Shown piece by piece: positions 11,735-20,653 of a DNA stretch of 64,000 bases; position 1 is the first letter of the stretch; each line of letters starts with the position of its first letter. The position numbers and the translations under genes are program-made. A model generated the notes under the pieces. That model saw nothing but the letters and a program-made list of their open reading frames with translations. It had not been told where the DNA came from and searched no databases. This DNA comes from an uncultured Opitutia bacterium (GTDB taxonomy: Bacteria; Verrucomicrobiota; Verrucomicrobiia; Opitutales; Opitutaceae), in assembly GCA_903872505.1 (NCBI GenBank), contig CAIQKV010000044.1, positions 1 to 64,000 on the forward strand, given 5' to 3'.

Positions 11735-13228
11735 ATGAAGAAGATCCTGCTGATCGGCCTGCTGGCCGCCGCGTGCCGGCTGGGCGCGACCGTCGCGGCG
11801 GAACCGCGGACGCTGCTGGTCGAGGTGCGCGACATCCCGGCGGCGGCCCAGGGCGACAAGGGCCGCTTCGCCTTCAACGACTACAACCGCGACAAGCTGC
11901 TCACGCTCGTGCGCCACACCGCGATGATGCTGGCGACGCGCGCGGAGTTCGCGGCGCTGCAGCACGACGGGTTTCACGCGACGCTGGTGATGGAGAGCCC
12001 GGATCTGCTCACGCTCTACAAGCGCGGACTCTACGGCCCGACCAGCGCGCTGCCGGCGTGCTACCATCGCTACGACCAGATCGTGGCCCGCGCGGACCAG
12101 CTGGCGCGGGAGCACCCTGAGCGCATCGCGCGGGTGCAGATCGGCGAAACGACCCAATTTCACCGGCCGATCTACGCCTACCGCATCTCGAGCGACGCCC
12201 GCCGGCCGCAGGACAAGCCCGGCGTGCTCCTCGATGCCTGCCATCACTCCGACGAGATCATGGGGGCGGAGATCGTCTTTACGCTGCTGGAGAAACTGGT
12301 GCTCGACTACGGGCGCGACCCCGAGGTCACCGCGTGGGTGGACCGTTGCGAGATCTACCTCGTGCCGGTCGTCAACGTCGACGGCCACGACATCGTCACC
12401 TCCGGCCGCGATCCCCGCTGGCGCAAGAACGCACGCGACGTGAACGGCGACGGCGTGACGGGGGTTTTCCCGGAGGGCGTGGATGTCAACCGCGGCTACG
12501 ATTTCAACTGGGCGATGGGCGGCACCGACCAGCCGGACAGCGACCGCTACCGCGGCGAGCATCCGTTCTCGGAGGCGGAAAACCGCGCGATGCGCCGGCT
12601 GCTCGAGCTGAAGCCGTTCGTGCTCTCGCTCTCCTACCACAGCCAGGGCGAGGTGATTTATTATCCGTGGTCCTGGAACGGCCAGCCCGCGCCGGACGAC
12701 GTCCTCATCCGCGAAATCGCCGGCGAGGTCGCCGGGCACATCCCGACGATGGACGGGCATGGCACCTACGCGATCTCCCCGGGCGGGCCCTCGAGCCAGA
12801 GCTATCCCTGGCTGTACGGTCGCAAGGGCGACTTCGACTTCATCGTCGAGACCGGGATGGGCGCCCACATTTTTGCGGCGGAGGACCGGGCGGGCATCAT
12901 CGCCGCCAACCTCGGCGGCGTGCGCGCGCTGCTGGCGCGTACCGCCGGGCCGGGACTCGCCGTGCACGTGGTGGATGCGGCCACCAACCGCCCGCTGGCG
13001 GCGCAGGTCTGGCTGCCCCGGATCGAGAACGAAACGGTGGACCGGCGCTCGACCGAGGCGACGTTCGGGCATTACTGGCGCCTGCTGCGTCCCGGCAAGT
13101 ACGAGCTGATCATCTCGTGCCCCGGGTACCGGACCGCCGTGCTGCACAACGTGGCGGTGGCGGCGGGGGACTGGACGCCGCTCGAGGTGCGGCTGCAGCC
13201 CGAGGCGCCCGTCGCGGCGCGCCCCTGA
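11735..13228 (+). CDS. M14 family zinc carboxypeptidase with C-terminal carboxypeptidase-regulatory-like domain
   Basis: MKKILLIGLLAAACRLGATVAAEP signal; DACHHSDEIMGAEIVFTLLE zinc-site-like segment; CEIYLVPVVNVDGHDIVTSGRDPRWRKNARD; C-terminal GKYELIISCPGYRTAVLHNVAV. Confidence 0.85.
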   Translation: MKKILLIGLLAAACRLGATVAAEPRTLLVEVRDIPAAAQGDKGRFAFNDYNRDKLLTLVRHTAMMLATRAEFAALQHDGFHATLVMESPDLLTLYKRGLYGPTSALPACYHRYDQIVARADQLAREHPERIARVQIGETTQFHRPIYAYRISSDARRPQDKPGVLLDACHHSDEIMGAEIVFTLLEKLVLDYGRDPEVTAWVDRCEIYLVPVVNVDGHDIVTSGRDPRWRKNARDVNGDGVTGVFPEGVDVNRGYDFNWAMGGTDQPDSDRYRGEHPFSEAENRAMRRLLELKPFVLSLSYHSQGEVIYYPWSWNGQPAPDDVLIREIAGEVAGHIPTMDGHGTYAISPGGPSSQSYPWLYGRKGDFDFIVETGMGAHIFAAEDRAGIIAANLGGVRALLARTAGPGLAVHVVDAATNRPLAAQVWLPRIENETVDRRSTEATFGHYWRLLRPGKYELIISCPGYRTAVLHNVAVAAGDWTPLEVRLQPEAPVAARP

Positions 13229-13252
13229 GTATTTCCGCGGGGGCCCGGCCGG

Positions 13253-14779
13253 CTACTTCACGCCGCCCATCAGCTTCCGGACCCACGGCACGCAGGCGAA
13301 CAGGGCGAGGGCGGCGACGCCGACCCAGGCCGCCTGTTGGAGAAAGAAACTGGCGAGCGCGTGGCCGTCGGTGGCGGTGAACTCGCCCGCGAGCACGCCC
13401 GCGAGCTTGTTGCCCAGCGCGGCGGCGAGGAACCAGATGCCCATGATGAGGCCGAGCAGCTTGGGCGGCGCGAGCTTGGTCATGGTGCTGAGGCCGACGG
13501 GGCTGAGGAGCAGCTCGCCGACGGTCTGCAGGAAAAAGAGTCCGACGATCCAGAACGGGCTGACCCGGCCCTCGACGGTCAGCCGGGCGGCGGGCACCAT
13601 CAGCACGAAGGAGAGGCCGAGAAATATCAGGCCGAGCGTGAATTTCGCCGGGCTCGAGGGCTGCCGCTCGCCGAGCTTCACCCACAGCCACCCGAACACC
13701 GGGGCGAGCGTCATCACGAAGAAGGAGTTGACCGACTGGAACCACGCCGAGGGGAATTTCCAGCCGAGGACCTCGTTGCGCGTGAGCTGGTCGCCGAAGA
13801 GCGAGATGGTGGAGCCGGCCTGCTCGAAGATCGCCCAGAAGATGATCGCCGCGAGCGAGAACACGAAGACCGCGGCGATGCGCTTGCTGTCGAGGTTGGC
13901 CTGGAAGCCGAACCAGAGGATGGCGAGCACGGGCAGCACCACGTAGCCGTAGCGGATCCAGGCGAAGCGCGGGTCGGTGTCGGAGAGCCGCACCAGCGCG
14001 AACAGGATGGCGGCGCCGAGCAGCACAAGCGCGAGCTTGCCCCACGGCCGCGGCGCCTCGGCGGCGGGCGGCCGGCCCACGTGCGCCAGCCGTCCGGCGG
14101 TGAGCAGGTAGACGACGAGCCCGAGGGTCATGCCCACGCCGGCGGCCGCGAAGCCCCAGTGCCAGCTGTGCACGGGGTTGAATCCCCAGCCCCGCAGCAC
14201 GTCCTTGAACGCCGCGCTCTGCGCCAGCCAGCCCGTGATGAGCGGCGCGCTGAAGGCGCCGATGTTGATGCCCATGTAGAAGAGGGAGAACCCGGCGTCG
14301 CGACGGACGTCCTGGGCCCGGTACAGGCTGCCGACCATCGAGCTGATGTTGGGCTTGAGGAGCCCGGTGCCGACGGCGATGAGCACCAAGCCGACGTAGA
14401 ACGTGCCCTCGGACTGGAGCGCGAGCGTGAAATGCCCCGCGGCGATGATGATGCCGCCGTAGAGCACCGAGGCGCGGGCGCCGAGGAAGTTGTCCGCCAG
14501 GAAACCGCCGGGGATGGACAGCATGTAGACGCACATCGTGTACGTGCCGTAGATCATGCCGGCCCTCCGGTTGTCGTAGGCGAGGCCGCCGGCCGCCACC
14601 GGGGCGACCATGAAGAGCGTGAGCAGCGCCCGCATGCCGTAGTAGCTGAACCGCTCCCACAGCTCGGTGAAGAACAGGGTCGTCAGGCCGCGCGGCTGGC
14701 CGCCGATGCCGCCAGTGTCATGGGGGTCAACGGTCGGGACGGCGCCAAGGTCGGACGGGGTCGCGGAAGGGGAACTCAT
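13253..14779 (-). CDS. POT/PTR2 family peptide MFS transporter
   Basis: TLFFTELWERFSYYGMRALLTLFMV signature; GTGLLKPNISSMVGSLY. Confidence 0.9.
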   Translation of the reverse strand: MSSPSATPSDLGAVPTVDPHDTGGIGGQPRGLTTLFFTELWERFSYYGMRALLTLFMVAPVAAGGLAYDNRRAGMIYGTYTMCVYMLSIPGGFLADNFLGARASVLYGGIIIAAGHFTLALQSEGTFYVGLVLIAVGTGLLKPNISSMVGSLYRAQDVRRDAGFSLFYMGINIGAFSAPLITGWLAQSAAFKDVLRGWGFNPVHSWHWGFAAAGVGMTLGLVVYLLTAGRLAHVGRPPAAEAPRPWGKLALVLLGAAILFALVRLSDTDPRFAWIRYGYVVLPVLAILWFGFQANLDSKRIAAVFVFSLAAIIFWAIFEQAGSTISLFGDQLTRNEVLGWKFPSAWFQSVNSFFVMTLAPVFGWLWVKLGERQPSSPAKFTLGLIFLGLSFVLMVPAARLTVEGRVSPFWIVGLFFLQTVGELLLSPVGLSTMTKLAPPKLLGLIMGIWFLAAALGNKLAGVLAGEFTATDGHALASFFLQQAAWVGVAALALFACVPWVRKLMGGVK

Positions 14780-14908
14780 GGGCGGGGAGCTTGCTTTGCC
14801 CTCCGGCCGGGGCAAAGCCGAAATCACGCGAGGGTAGGGCGCGCCGCGGCGCAGCCTAACCTATTGGGTTATACTGCCGATTGGGTCCGCGCGCCCGCCG
14901 GCGGCACC

Positions 14909-16768
14909 TCAGGCGGGCCGCAGCACCGTGCGCACGGTCGCCGACCGGACGTCGCCCCGGCAACGCAACGCGAGGCGGGTGGGGTGCGGCGGCTGGTTGA
15001 TCGTGTCGGTGCTGATCTCCAGCGCGGCGCCGTCGACCGTCACTTCTGCCTCGAGCACGGCCGGGCCGTCGGTGAGGCGGATCCGCGCGCCGTCGATCGC
15101 GACCTTGCCGGGCGTGATCAGCGCCGACTCGAACGCGGCGGGTTCGGCAAACTCCACGCGGTCGGTGATGGTCAGGCTGCCCGCGCCGCGGCGGTCGAAG
15201 AGGAACTCGCGCTCGAGTTTGCGCAGTGAGGGCACGTCGTAGGCCGTGCGCAGGTCGAGCACCATCCGGTCGGTGTCCGGGGAGAATTCCTTCACCAGCA
15301 CCCGGGCGCGCCACTCCGGCCCGGCCTCCTGCAGCCGGCCGGCGACGCGCGGTACGGGGTGGCCGTAGGAGTTGAGCAGCTGGCTCTCGTAGCGCTGGGC
15401 GCTGAAGGTGCGGAAGCTGTAGACCTCGGCCCCCGGGTCGAGGACGAGCGTGCGGCCGTCGAGCACGACCGTGAACGTGCCGAGGTCGTTGTGGTTGTGG
15501 TTCACACCGTTGTGGCCGCCGAGCAGTGTGGCGGAGAAGCGTCGCGTGGTGGCCGGGCCCGCCCGGCAGACGAGCAGGGCGGAGTTCTCGAACCAGTTGC
15601 GCAGGGCCGGCGCGAGGGCGGGCTGCCGCGGGTGGCGGGGGTCGTGCGTGCGGAACATCCACAGCAGCGGCTCGGTCGCGGATTGCAGCGCCATGCCGGC
15701 GAAGGGGTCGGTGCCGGCCGGCGCCGGCACGGTCGCGTGATCCACGGTGCCCTGGCGGTTGTCGAGCCAGAGCCGCGCCCACGCCAGCGGCTTGGGATCG
15801 AGCGCGCAGTCGGCAAACGCCGGGAACACCCCGGGCTCGAGCTCGACGGATTCGGGAAACCGCGCGACGCGGGCCATCTTCGGCTCGTCGAGCAGATCGA
15901 TCGCCCCGCCGGTGCCGAACCGGAGCAGCTCGGCGAGCGAGATGTAGTTCATGAAGCCGTAGCTCCAGTAGCCGACGCCCTCGGTGCAGACTCCGTCGTC
16001 GGCGAACCCGTCGCGGAAATTCCGCACCAGCGCCTCGGTGAACGCCAGCCACCACGCCCGGTCGGCGGCGTCGGGCAGGAGCGCGGCGGCGGTGTGCGCG
16101 CAGCAGGCGAGGCACACGGCGTTCCAGTTGTGCTTGACGTTGATCCACCAGTAAATGTCCCGCCCGGTCTCGATGCGGCGGCGCAGGGGTTGCAGCACCC
16201 GGCGGTCGATCTCGCGGCGGATCAGCGCGCGCACGTCGGCCGGCAGGCGCGGGCCCAGCACGAAATCGGTCAGCGCCAGGTTTTCGGCAAAATGGACGAC
16301 GCCGAGGTCCGGCTCGACGGTCTTCAGGTCGTAGTTGAGCTTCTTGAGGTCGTTGCCGGGATGAATCCACGTGCGCACCGCGGCGAGCCGGCGGAGATCG
16401 TCACCGATGACCTTGATGAACTCGCCCTGGTCGTAGATCGCCTCGGCGAGCAGGAACGCCACCTGGCGTTTGCGCGCGAGCGGGAGGACCTGGTTGATCT
16501 TGGTCACATCCTCGCGCGCGAGGCAGTCGAGGTAGGTGGCGTCGGTGTAGTCGGGGAAGGGCGCGGCGGCCAGTTCGCGCGCCGACGACAGCACCTGCCG
16601 GCCGAAGGGATCGTCCTGCCAGCGCGCCCACGCCGCGCGGTCGGTGACCACGGGCGCGACGGCGAAGGGTTCCTTGGGCAGGAGCGCCTGCAAGGCGCGC
16701 CGCCGGTCGGAGCTGGGGACGTAGGTTTCGCCCGGAGGCAGGTCGAAATTGAAATCTTGGTGACCCAT
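14909..16768 (-). CDS. Heparinase II/III family protein (polysaccharide lyase-like)
   Basis: INVKHNWNAVCLACCAH; GGHNGVNHNHNDLGTFTVVLDGRTLVLDPGAEVYSFRTFSAQRYESQLLNSYGHPVP. Confidence 0.82.
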   Translation of the reverse strand: MGHQDFNFDLPPGETYVPSSDRRRALQALLPKEPFAVAPVVTDRAAWARWQDDPFGRQVLSSARELAAAPFPDYTDATYLDCLAREDVTKINQVLPLARKRQVAFLLAEAIYDQGEFIKVIGDDLRRLAAVRTWIHPGNDLKKLNYDLKTVEPDLGVVHFAENLALTDFVLGPRLPADVRALIRREIDRRVLQPLRRRIETGRDIYWWINVKHNWNAVCLACCAHTAAALLPDAADRAWWLAFTEALVRNFRDGFADDGVCTEGVGYWSYGFMNYISLAELLRFGTGGAIDLLDEPKMARVARFPESVELEPGVFPAFADCALDPKPLAWARLWLDNRQGTVDHATVPAPAGTDPFAGMALQSATEPLLWMFRTHDPRHPRQPALAPALRNWFENSALLVCRAGPATTRRFSATLLGGHNGVNHNHNDLGTFTVVLDGRTLVLDPGAEVYSFRTFSAQRYESQLLNSYGHPVPRVAGRLQEAGPEWRARVLVKEFSPDTDRMVLDLRTAYDVPSLRKLEREFLFDRRGAGSLTITDRVEFAEPAAFESALITPGKVAIDGARIRLTDGPAVLEAEVTVDGAALEISTDTINQPPHPTRLALRCRGDVRSATVRTVLRPA

Positions 16769-16889
16769 GGCGCGCGACTATCGCGGCGCGCTCCGGGCTT
16801 GGCAAGCGGTGGCACGAACGATGACACTCCTCCCGCCGGCGTAGGATGATTTGACCACGGATTACACTGAATGACACGGATACATAACA

Positions 16890-16948
16890 CATGGGTGGGG
16901 ACACCCATGCCACGGCGGACCGATGTGGCACGGGTCTCCCGACCCGTG
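16890..16948. repeat. Two adjacent hairpin repeats, inverted relative to one another
   Basis: CATGGGTG-GGGA-CACCCATG (16890-16909) and CACGGGTC-TCCC-GACCCGTG (16929-16948). Confidence 0.75.
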
Positions 16949-17743
16949 TTTTTGCTCACGTGGATACTGGCCTTCGGCGCGGCCGCGACTTCCCACGCCG
17001 CCCCCGCGGCGGACGAGGGCTGGCAGCTGCTCGCCGGCTACCTGTTTCGCGACGCGCATGACGCGTTCACCCGCGAGGGCGCCGGCCCGGACCGGCTGCG
17101 CGCGCTGGGCGAGGCCGCGAGCCTGCTCAACGCCCCGCCGATCACCGCCGGCAGGGTGGCGCAGGCCGAGGCGCGGCTGCGCGAGCTCGTCGCCGCCGAT
17201 CCCGCGGATGAGCCCGCGCTCTACGCGCGCTACCTGCTCGCGCGGATCGCCCACCTGCACCGGCCGGCGGAGGGCGCCGAGATCGAGTCCGCCTACCGGG
17301 CGGTCATCGCGGCGGGGCCCGGCCATCCGCTGGCGCAGCTCGCCGCGGGCAAGCTGTCGCTGCTGCTGCTCTACGAGCGGCCCGACCTGAAGGTGCCGCA
17401 GCGGCTGGCCGCGGCCGTCGCGCTCGCGCCGGTGGCCGGGGGTGACCTGCTGCCCGAGACGGCCTGCGCCTACTACCGGACGCTCGCGGACGCGGCGATG
17501 TTCTACGACGTGCTCGATGCGCGGGTGCTCGTCTGGCTGCAGCGCGCCGATGCGATCGGGACGCGCGACGTCGTGGCGGCCACCGGCATCCGCATCCAGC
17601 TGGCCGAGGTTGCCCGGGCGCTGGGCCGGCGCGACGAGGCGCTCGGATATTACCGCCAGTTCCTCGCCACCGCGGTGCCGACGGACAACCGCTACCGCAC
17701 CGCGGCGGAGCGCATGGCGGAACTCGCCCAGGAGCCCCGATGA
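16946..17743 (+). CDS. Secreted TPR-like protein of unknown function (track ORF 16871..17743; GTG start preferred)
   Basis: Signal VFLLTWILAFGAAATSHAAPA follows an in-frame GTG at 16946; the upstream part of the track ORF is hairpin repeat sequence. ATGA overlap with the next gene. Confidence 0.55.
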   Translation: MFLLTWILAFGAAATSHAAPAADEGWQLLAGYLFRDAHDAFTREGAGPDRLRALGEAASLLNAPPITAGRVAQAEARLRELVAADPADEPALYARYLLARIAHLHRPAEGAEIESAYRAVIAAGPGHPLAQLAAGKLSLLLLYERPDLKVPQRLAAAVALAPVAGGDLLPETACAYYRTLADAAMFYDVLDARVLVWLQRADAIGTRDVVAATGIRIQLAEVARALGRRDEALGYYRQFLATAVPTDNRYRTAAERMAELAQEPR

Positions 17744-19341
17744 ACCGCCGCCGGATCCGCAACCTGCTGGTGCTGGCGCTGCTCGCCGCCGCCTACCTTT
17801 TCGCCGCCGGCCGCCTGCTGCTGCGCCGCGGGTCCGGGGTGGTGGACCCCGGGATCGAGGTCATCCGCTTCGCCCACTGGCAGATCGAGCCGGGCGTGCG
17901 CGAGGCGTTCAACGAGATCGCGGCCGACTACATGGCGCTGCACCCGAAGGTGCGAGTCGAGCAGCTGGACATTCCCGGGCGGGCTTGGAAGCAGTGGCTG
18001 CGCACCGGGCTCACCGGCGGCACCGCCCCGGACCTGATCGAGCTGGCGTCCTACGAGAACCCGGACGACATGCTGGCGCGCTACTTCACGCCGATCACGT
18101 CGTACCTCGAGGAGCCCAATCCCTACAACGCCGACGAGCCCGACCTGCGCAACGTGTCCTGGCGGAAAACCTACGCCGCGGAGCTCATTCCGAGCGAATT
18201 CGGGCACTATTTCAGCCTCAACCTGCTCGAGTATTACGGCGCGCCGAGCGCGATGGTGACCGTGCGGGTCTTCTACAACCGCCGGCTGGTCGCGGAGGCG
18301 CTCGGGGCGGACCGCCCGCCGCAGACGTTCGGGGAGTTTGTCGCCCTGTGCGCAGCGCTGCAGCACCACGCGCAGGTCACGGGCCGGCCCATCGTCCCGC
18401 TCGCAGGCTCGTGGTTCAATTTCACCAAGATCACCGACGGGTTGTTCAGCGCGGCCTCGCAGCGCGTGGCGCTCACGCTCGACCTCTCGCACAACCTCGA
18501 GATGACGAAGCACGAGGGGCTGATCACCTACATCCGCGGGCGCTGGTCGCTGGCGACGCCGGCGGTGCGCGCGGGGCTGGAGACGGTGGAGGCGTTCGGC
18601 CGCTACATGGGACCCGGCTGGGTGCAGCTCAACCGCGAGGATGCCATGCTGCAGTTCCTGCAGGGGCGCGCCGCCATGCTCGTGACCGGCACCTGGGATG
18701 CGGGCGGCCTCGTCACGCAGTCGGCTTTTCCCGTCGGCGCGTTCAAGATGCCCACGTTCCGGCGCGATGACCCGAAGTACGGCCGCGAGACGCTCGGGCC
18801 GGAGTCGGAGGCCGGGACCTTTGCGGGCGTGCCGTTCGGGCTGACCCGCGGGTCCCGCCACCCGGAGCGGGCGCTCGACTTCCTGCGTTTCCTGACCTGC
18901 CGCAAGTCCAACGCCAAGTTCTCCCGCATCTCGACCTGGCTGCCCGTGATCAAGGGCGTGCCGGTGCCCCCGGTCTCCGCGTCGTTCCGCCCGGTCGAGG
19001 ACGGCTATGTCGCCGGCATCAACATCCGGTACCTCGGCGGCGCGGAGGTTCTGATGCAGAACATGTACCTGCTGAGCGGCAACGGCGCGAGCGCCGACGC
19101 CTACATCACGAAGACCCGCGGCCTGTACGACCGGGCCTACCGGGAGGAGCTGGAGCGGGTGGCGCACGTCAGTCTCACCACCGTCCGGCAGAAGGACTCG
19201 GTGCTGGCCGGGCTCTACCAACTGGAACGCCCGGCCGGGCTGGGCCGTGCGAAGTTCGACCGCATGGCGGCCAACCAGCTCACGGTCGAGGCGGACCGGT
19301 TGCAGAACCTCCGCACCCTCGCGGACTATCCGCTGAAGTAG
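17740..19341 (+). CDS. Extracellular solute-binding protein, sugar ABC-type, N-terminal TM/signal
   Basis: IEVIRFAHWQIEPGVREAFNEIAADYMALHPKVRVEQLDIPG... GTAPDLIELASYENPDDMLARYFTPITSYLEE. Confidence 0.8.
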   Translation: MNRRRIRNLLVLALLAAAYLFAAGRLLLRRGSGVVDPGIEVIRFAHWQIEPGVREAFNEIAADYMALHPKVRVEQLDIPGRAWKQWLRTGLTGGTAPDLIELASYENPDDMLARYFTPITSYLEEPNPYNADEPDLRNVSWRKTYAAELIPSEFGHYFSLNLLEYYGAPSAMVTVRVFYNRRLVAEALGADRPPQTFGEFVALCAALQHHAQVTGRPIVPLAGSWFNFTKITDGLFSAASQRVALTLDLSHNLEMTKHEGLITYIRGRWSLATPAVRAGLETVEAFGRYMGPGWVQLNREDAMLQFLQGRAAMLVTGTWDAGGLVTQSAFPVGAFKMPTFRRDDPKYGRETLGPESEAGTFAGVPFGLTRGSRHPERALDFLRFLTCRKSNAKFSRISTWLPVIKGVPVPPVSASFRPVEDGYVAGINIRYLGGAEVLMQNMYLLSGNGASADAYITKTRGLYDRAYREELERVAHVSLTTVRQKDSVLAGLYQLERPAGLGRAKFDRMAANQLTVEADRLQNLRTLADYPLK

Positions 19342-19368
19342 GGCGGACGTACGGAGATCGGAAGGTGG

Positions 19369-19503
19369 AGCGCGTTGCCCTCAACGCGCTTGCATGCAGA
19401 TGGGGATGCGGCGCCCTGGGGTAGGGCGCGTTATCCTTAACGCGCCGGGTTCGATTTGCATACGCTGATCAATGCACGGCGGATTAGGGATAATCCGCCC
19501 TAC
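19369..19503. repeat. Cluster of three hairpins; the last two framed by inverted gtagggcg/cgccctac
   Basis: AGCGCGTTG-CCCT-CAACGCGCT (19369-19390), GGCGCGTTA-TCCT-TAACGCGCC (19425-19446), GGCGGATTA-GGGA-TAATCCGCC (19478-19499). Confidence 0.8.
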
Positions 19504-19523
19504 CTCAAACCAGAGGGCCAAGC

Positions 19524-19949
19524 CTACGGCTTGGCAGCCTTCCGCTTGAACAGCGGCGCGAGGATTTCGTGGACGACCTCTGGCGGCGACTTGGTGTACG
19601 CGGAGGCCTGGTGGTAGGAACCGGTGGCCAGCGGCTTGTTCGTGTAGTTCGCCCGCAATTCCACACGCAGGTCGATCAGGTAGCTTTTGAAATCCCACGT
19701 CCAGCGGTCCTGGTAGGTGATGATGGCGTCCACGTGGTCCGGCATCATGGTCGGCCAGCCGCAGGTGGCGTCGTAGCCGAGGGTCTTCAGCTCCGCGGCG
19801 ATCAACTCGTCGATCCGGTGGTTGTCCGTCAGCTGGTGCTCGACGTAGATGCGGTGAACGGAGCTGTAATCCGCCACTTTTTGCGTCGATTCGGACGAGC
19901 ATCCGCCCAGCAGGGCGCCGGCGGCGAGCAGCAGCACAAAGGTCTTCAT
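19524..19949 (-). CDS. Small predicted lipoprotein
   Basis: MKTFVLLLAAGALLGGCSSES lipobox. Confidence 0.65.
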   Translation of the reverse strand: MKTFVLLLAAGALLGGCSSESTQKVADYSSVHRIYVEHQLTDNHRIDELIAAELKTLGYDATCGWPTMMPDHVDAIITYQDRWTWDFKSYLIDLRVELRANYTNKPLATGSYHQASAYTKSPPEVVHEILAPLFKRKAAKP

Positions 19950-20088
19950 CGGGCATGAGACGTGGCCCGCCGGGAAAAGTTATCAACTCATTCTTTCCTT
20001 GGCTCGCGCCGGCCCGATCTCCTCCGCCGGGTTGCATCGGTGGCGCATTGTTCTAGCTTGGTTCGCGATGCCCCCGGGATTCCCAGCG

Positions 20089-20628
20089 ATGAGCCACGCA
20101 TGCGTCCGCCTCGGCGCGGCGGTCCTGCTCGCCGCGGTGGTCGCGGGCTGCGCCGGCGATCCCGGCATCGCCGCCCGCACGCGGGAAAAGTCCGCCGTCT
20201 ACGCCGCGCTGACGCCCCGGGAAAAACGGCACATCGACAAGGGCGCCATCGCCCTCGGCTACACCCCCGACATGGTCTACCTGGCGCTCGGGCATCCCTC
20301 AAGTACGCGCCCGGTGGACGCGACCGGGGGCCGGGGCGAATTGTGGATCTATCTCAATTTTTATCCGCCGCTGGACGCCCGGCATGTGCGGCGGGCGCCA
20401 TACACGACCGAGTCAATTTACCCGCCGCCCCGGACGGATCCGTCGGCACAGGTGCGCGGCGGGTACGGCGCCGACGCGATCCAGTTCGACATGGGAATCA
20501 ATCCCCCCGCGACCACCACCGGCGCCCCGCAGGGCGGGCCGATGGTCCCGGCGGATTTGAAATCCTACACGCTCTTCGTCCTGTTCCAGCAGGGGAAGGT
20601 GACGAAGATCGGGATGCGGCCCAGCTAG
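20089..20628 (+). CDS. Predicted lipoprotein of unknown function
   Basis: MSHACVRLGAAVLLAAVVAGCAGDPG lipobox; alternative ATG at 20068. Confidence 0.65.
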   Translation: MSHACVRLGAAVLLAAVVAGCAGDPGIAARTREKSAVYAALTPREKRHIDKGAIALGYTPDMVYLALGHPSSTRPVDATGGRGELWIYLNFYPPLDARHVRRAPYTTESIYPPPRTDPSAQVRGGYGADAIQFDMGINPPATTTGAPQGGPMVPADLKSYTLFVLFQQGKVTKIGMRPS

Positions 20629-20653
20629 GGACGGGGCCGCGCCGCCGCCTCGA

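Noticed and set aside
10841-13228. 795-aa ORF including the M14 peptidase
   Set aside because: Extension overlaps the antisense 2OG-oxygenase; the signal peptide supports a start at 11735.
13337-15229. 630-aa plus-strand ORF
   Set aside because: Antisense to the POT transporter; Glu/Gly/Arg-rich artefact without domain signature.
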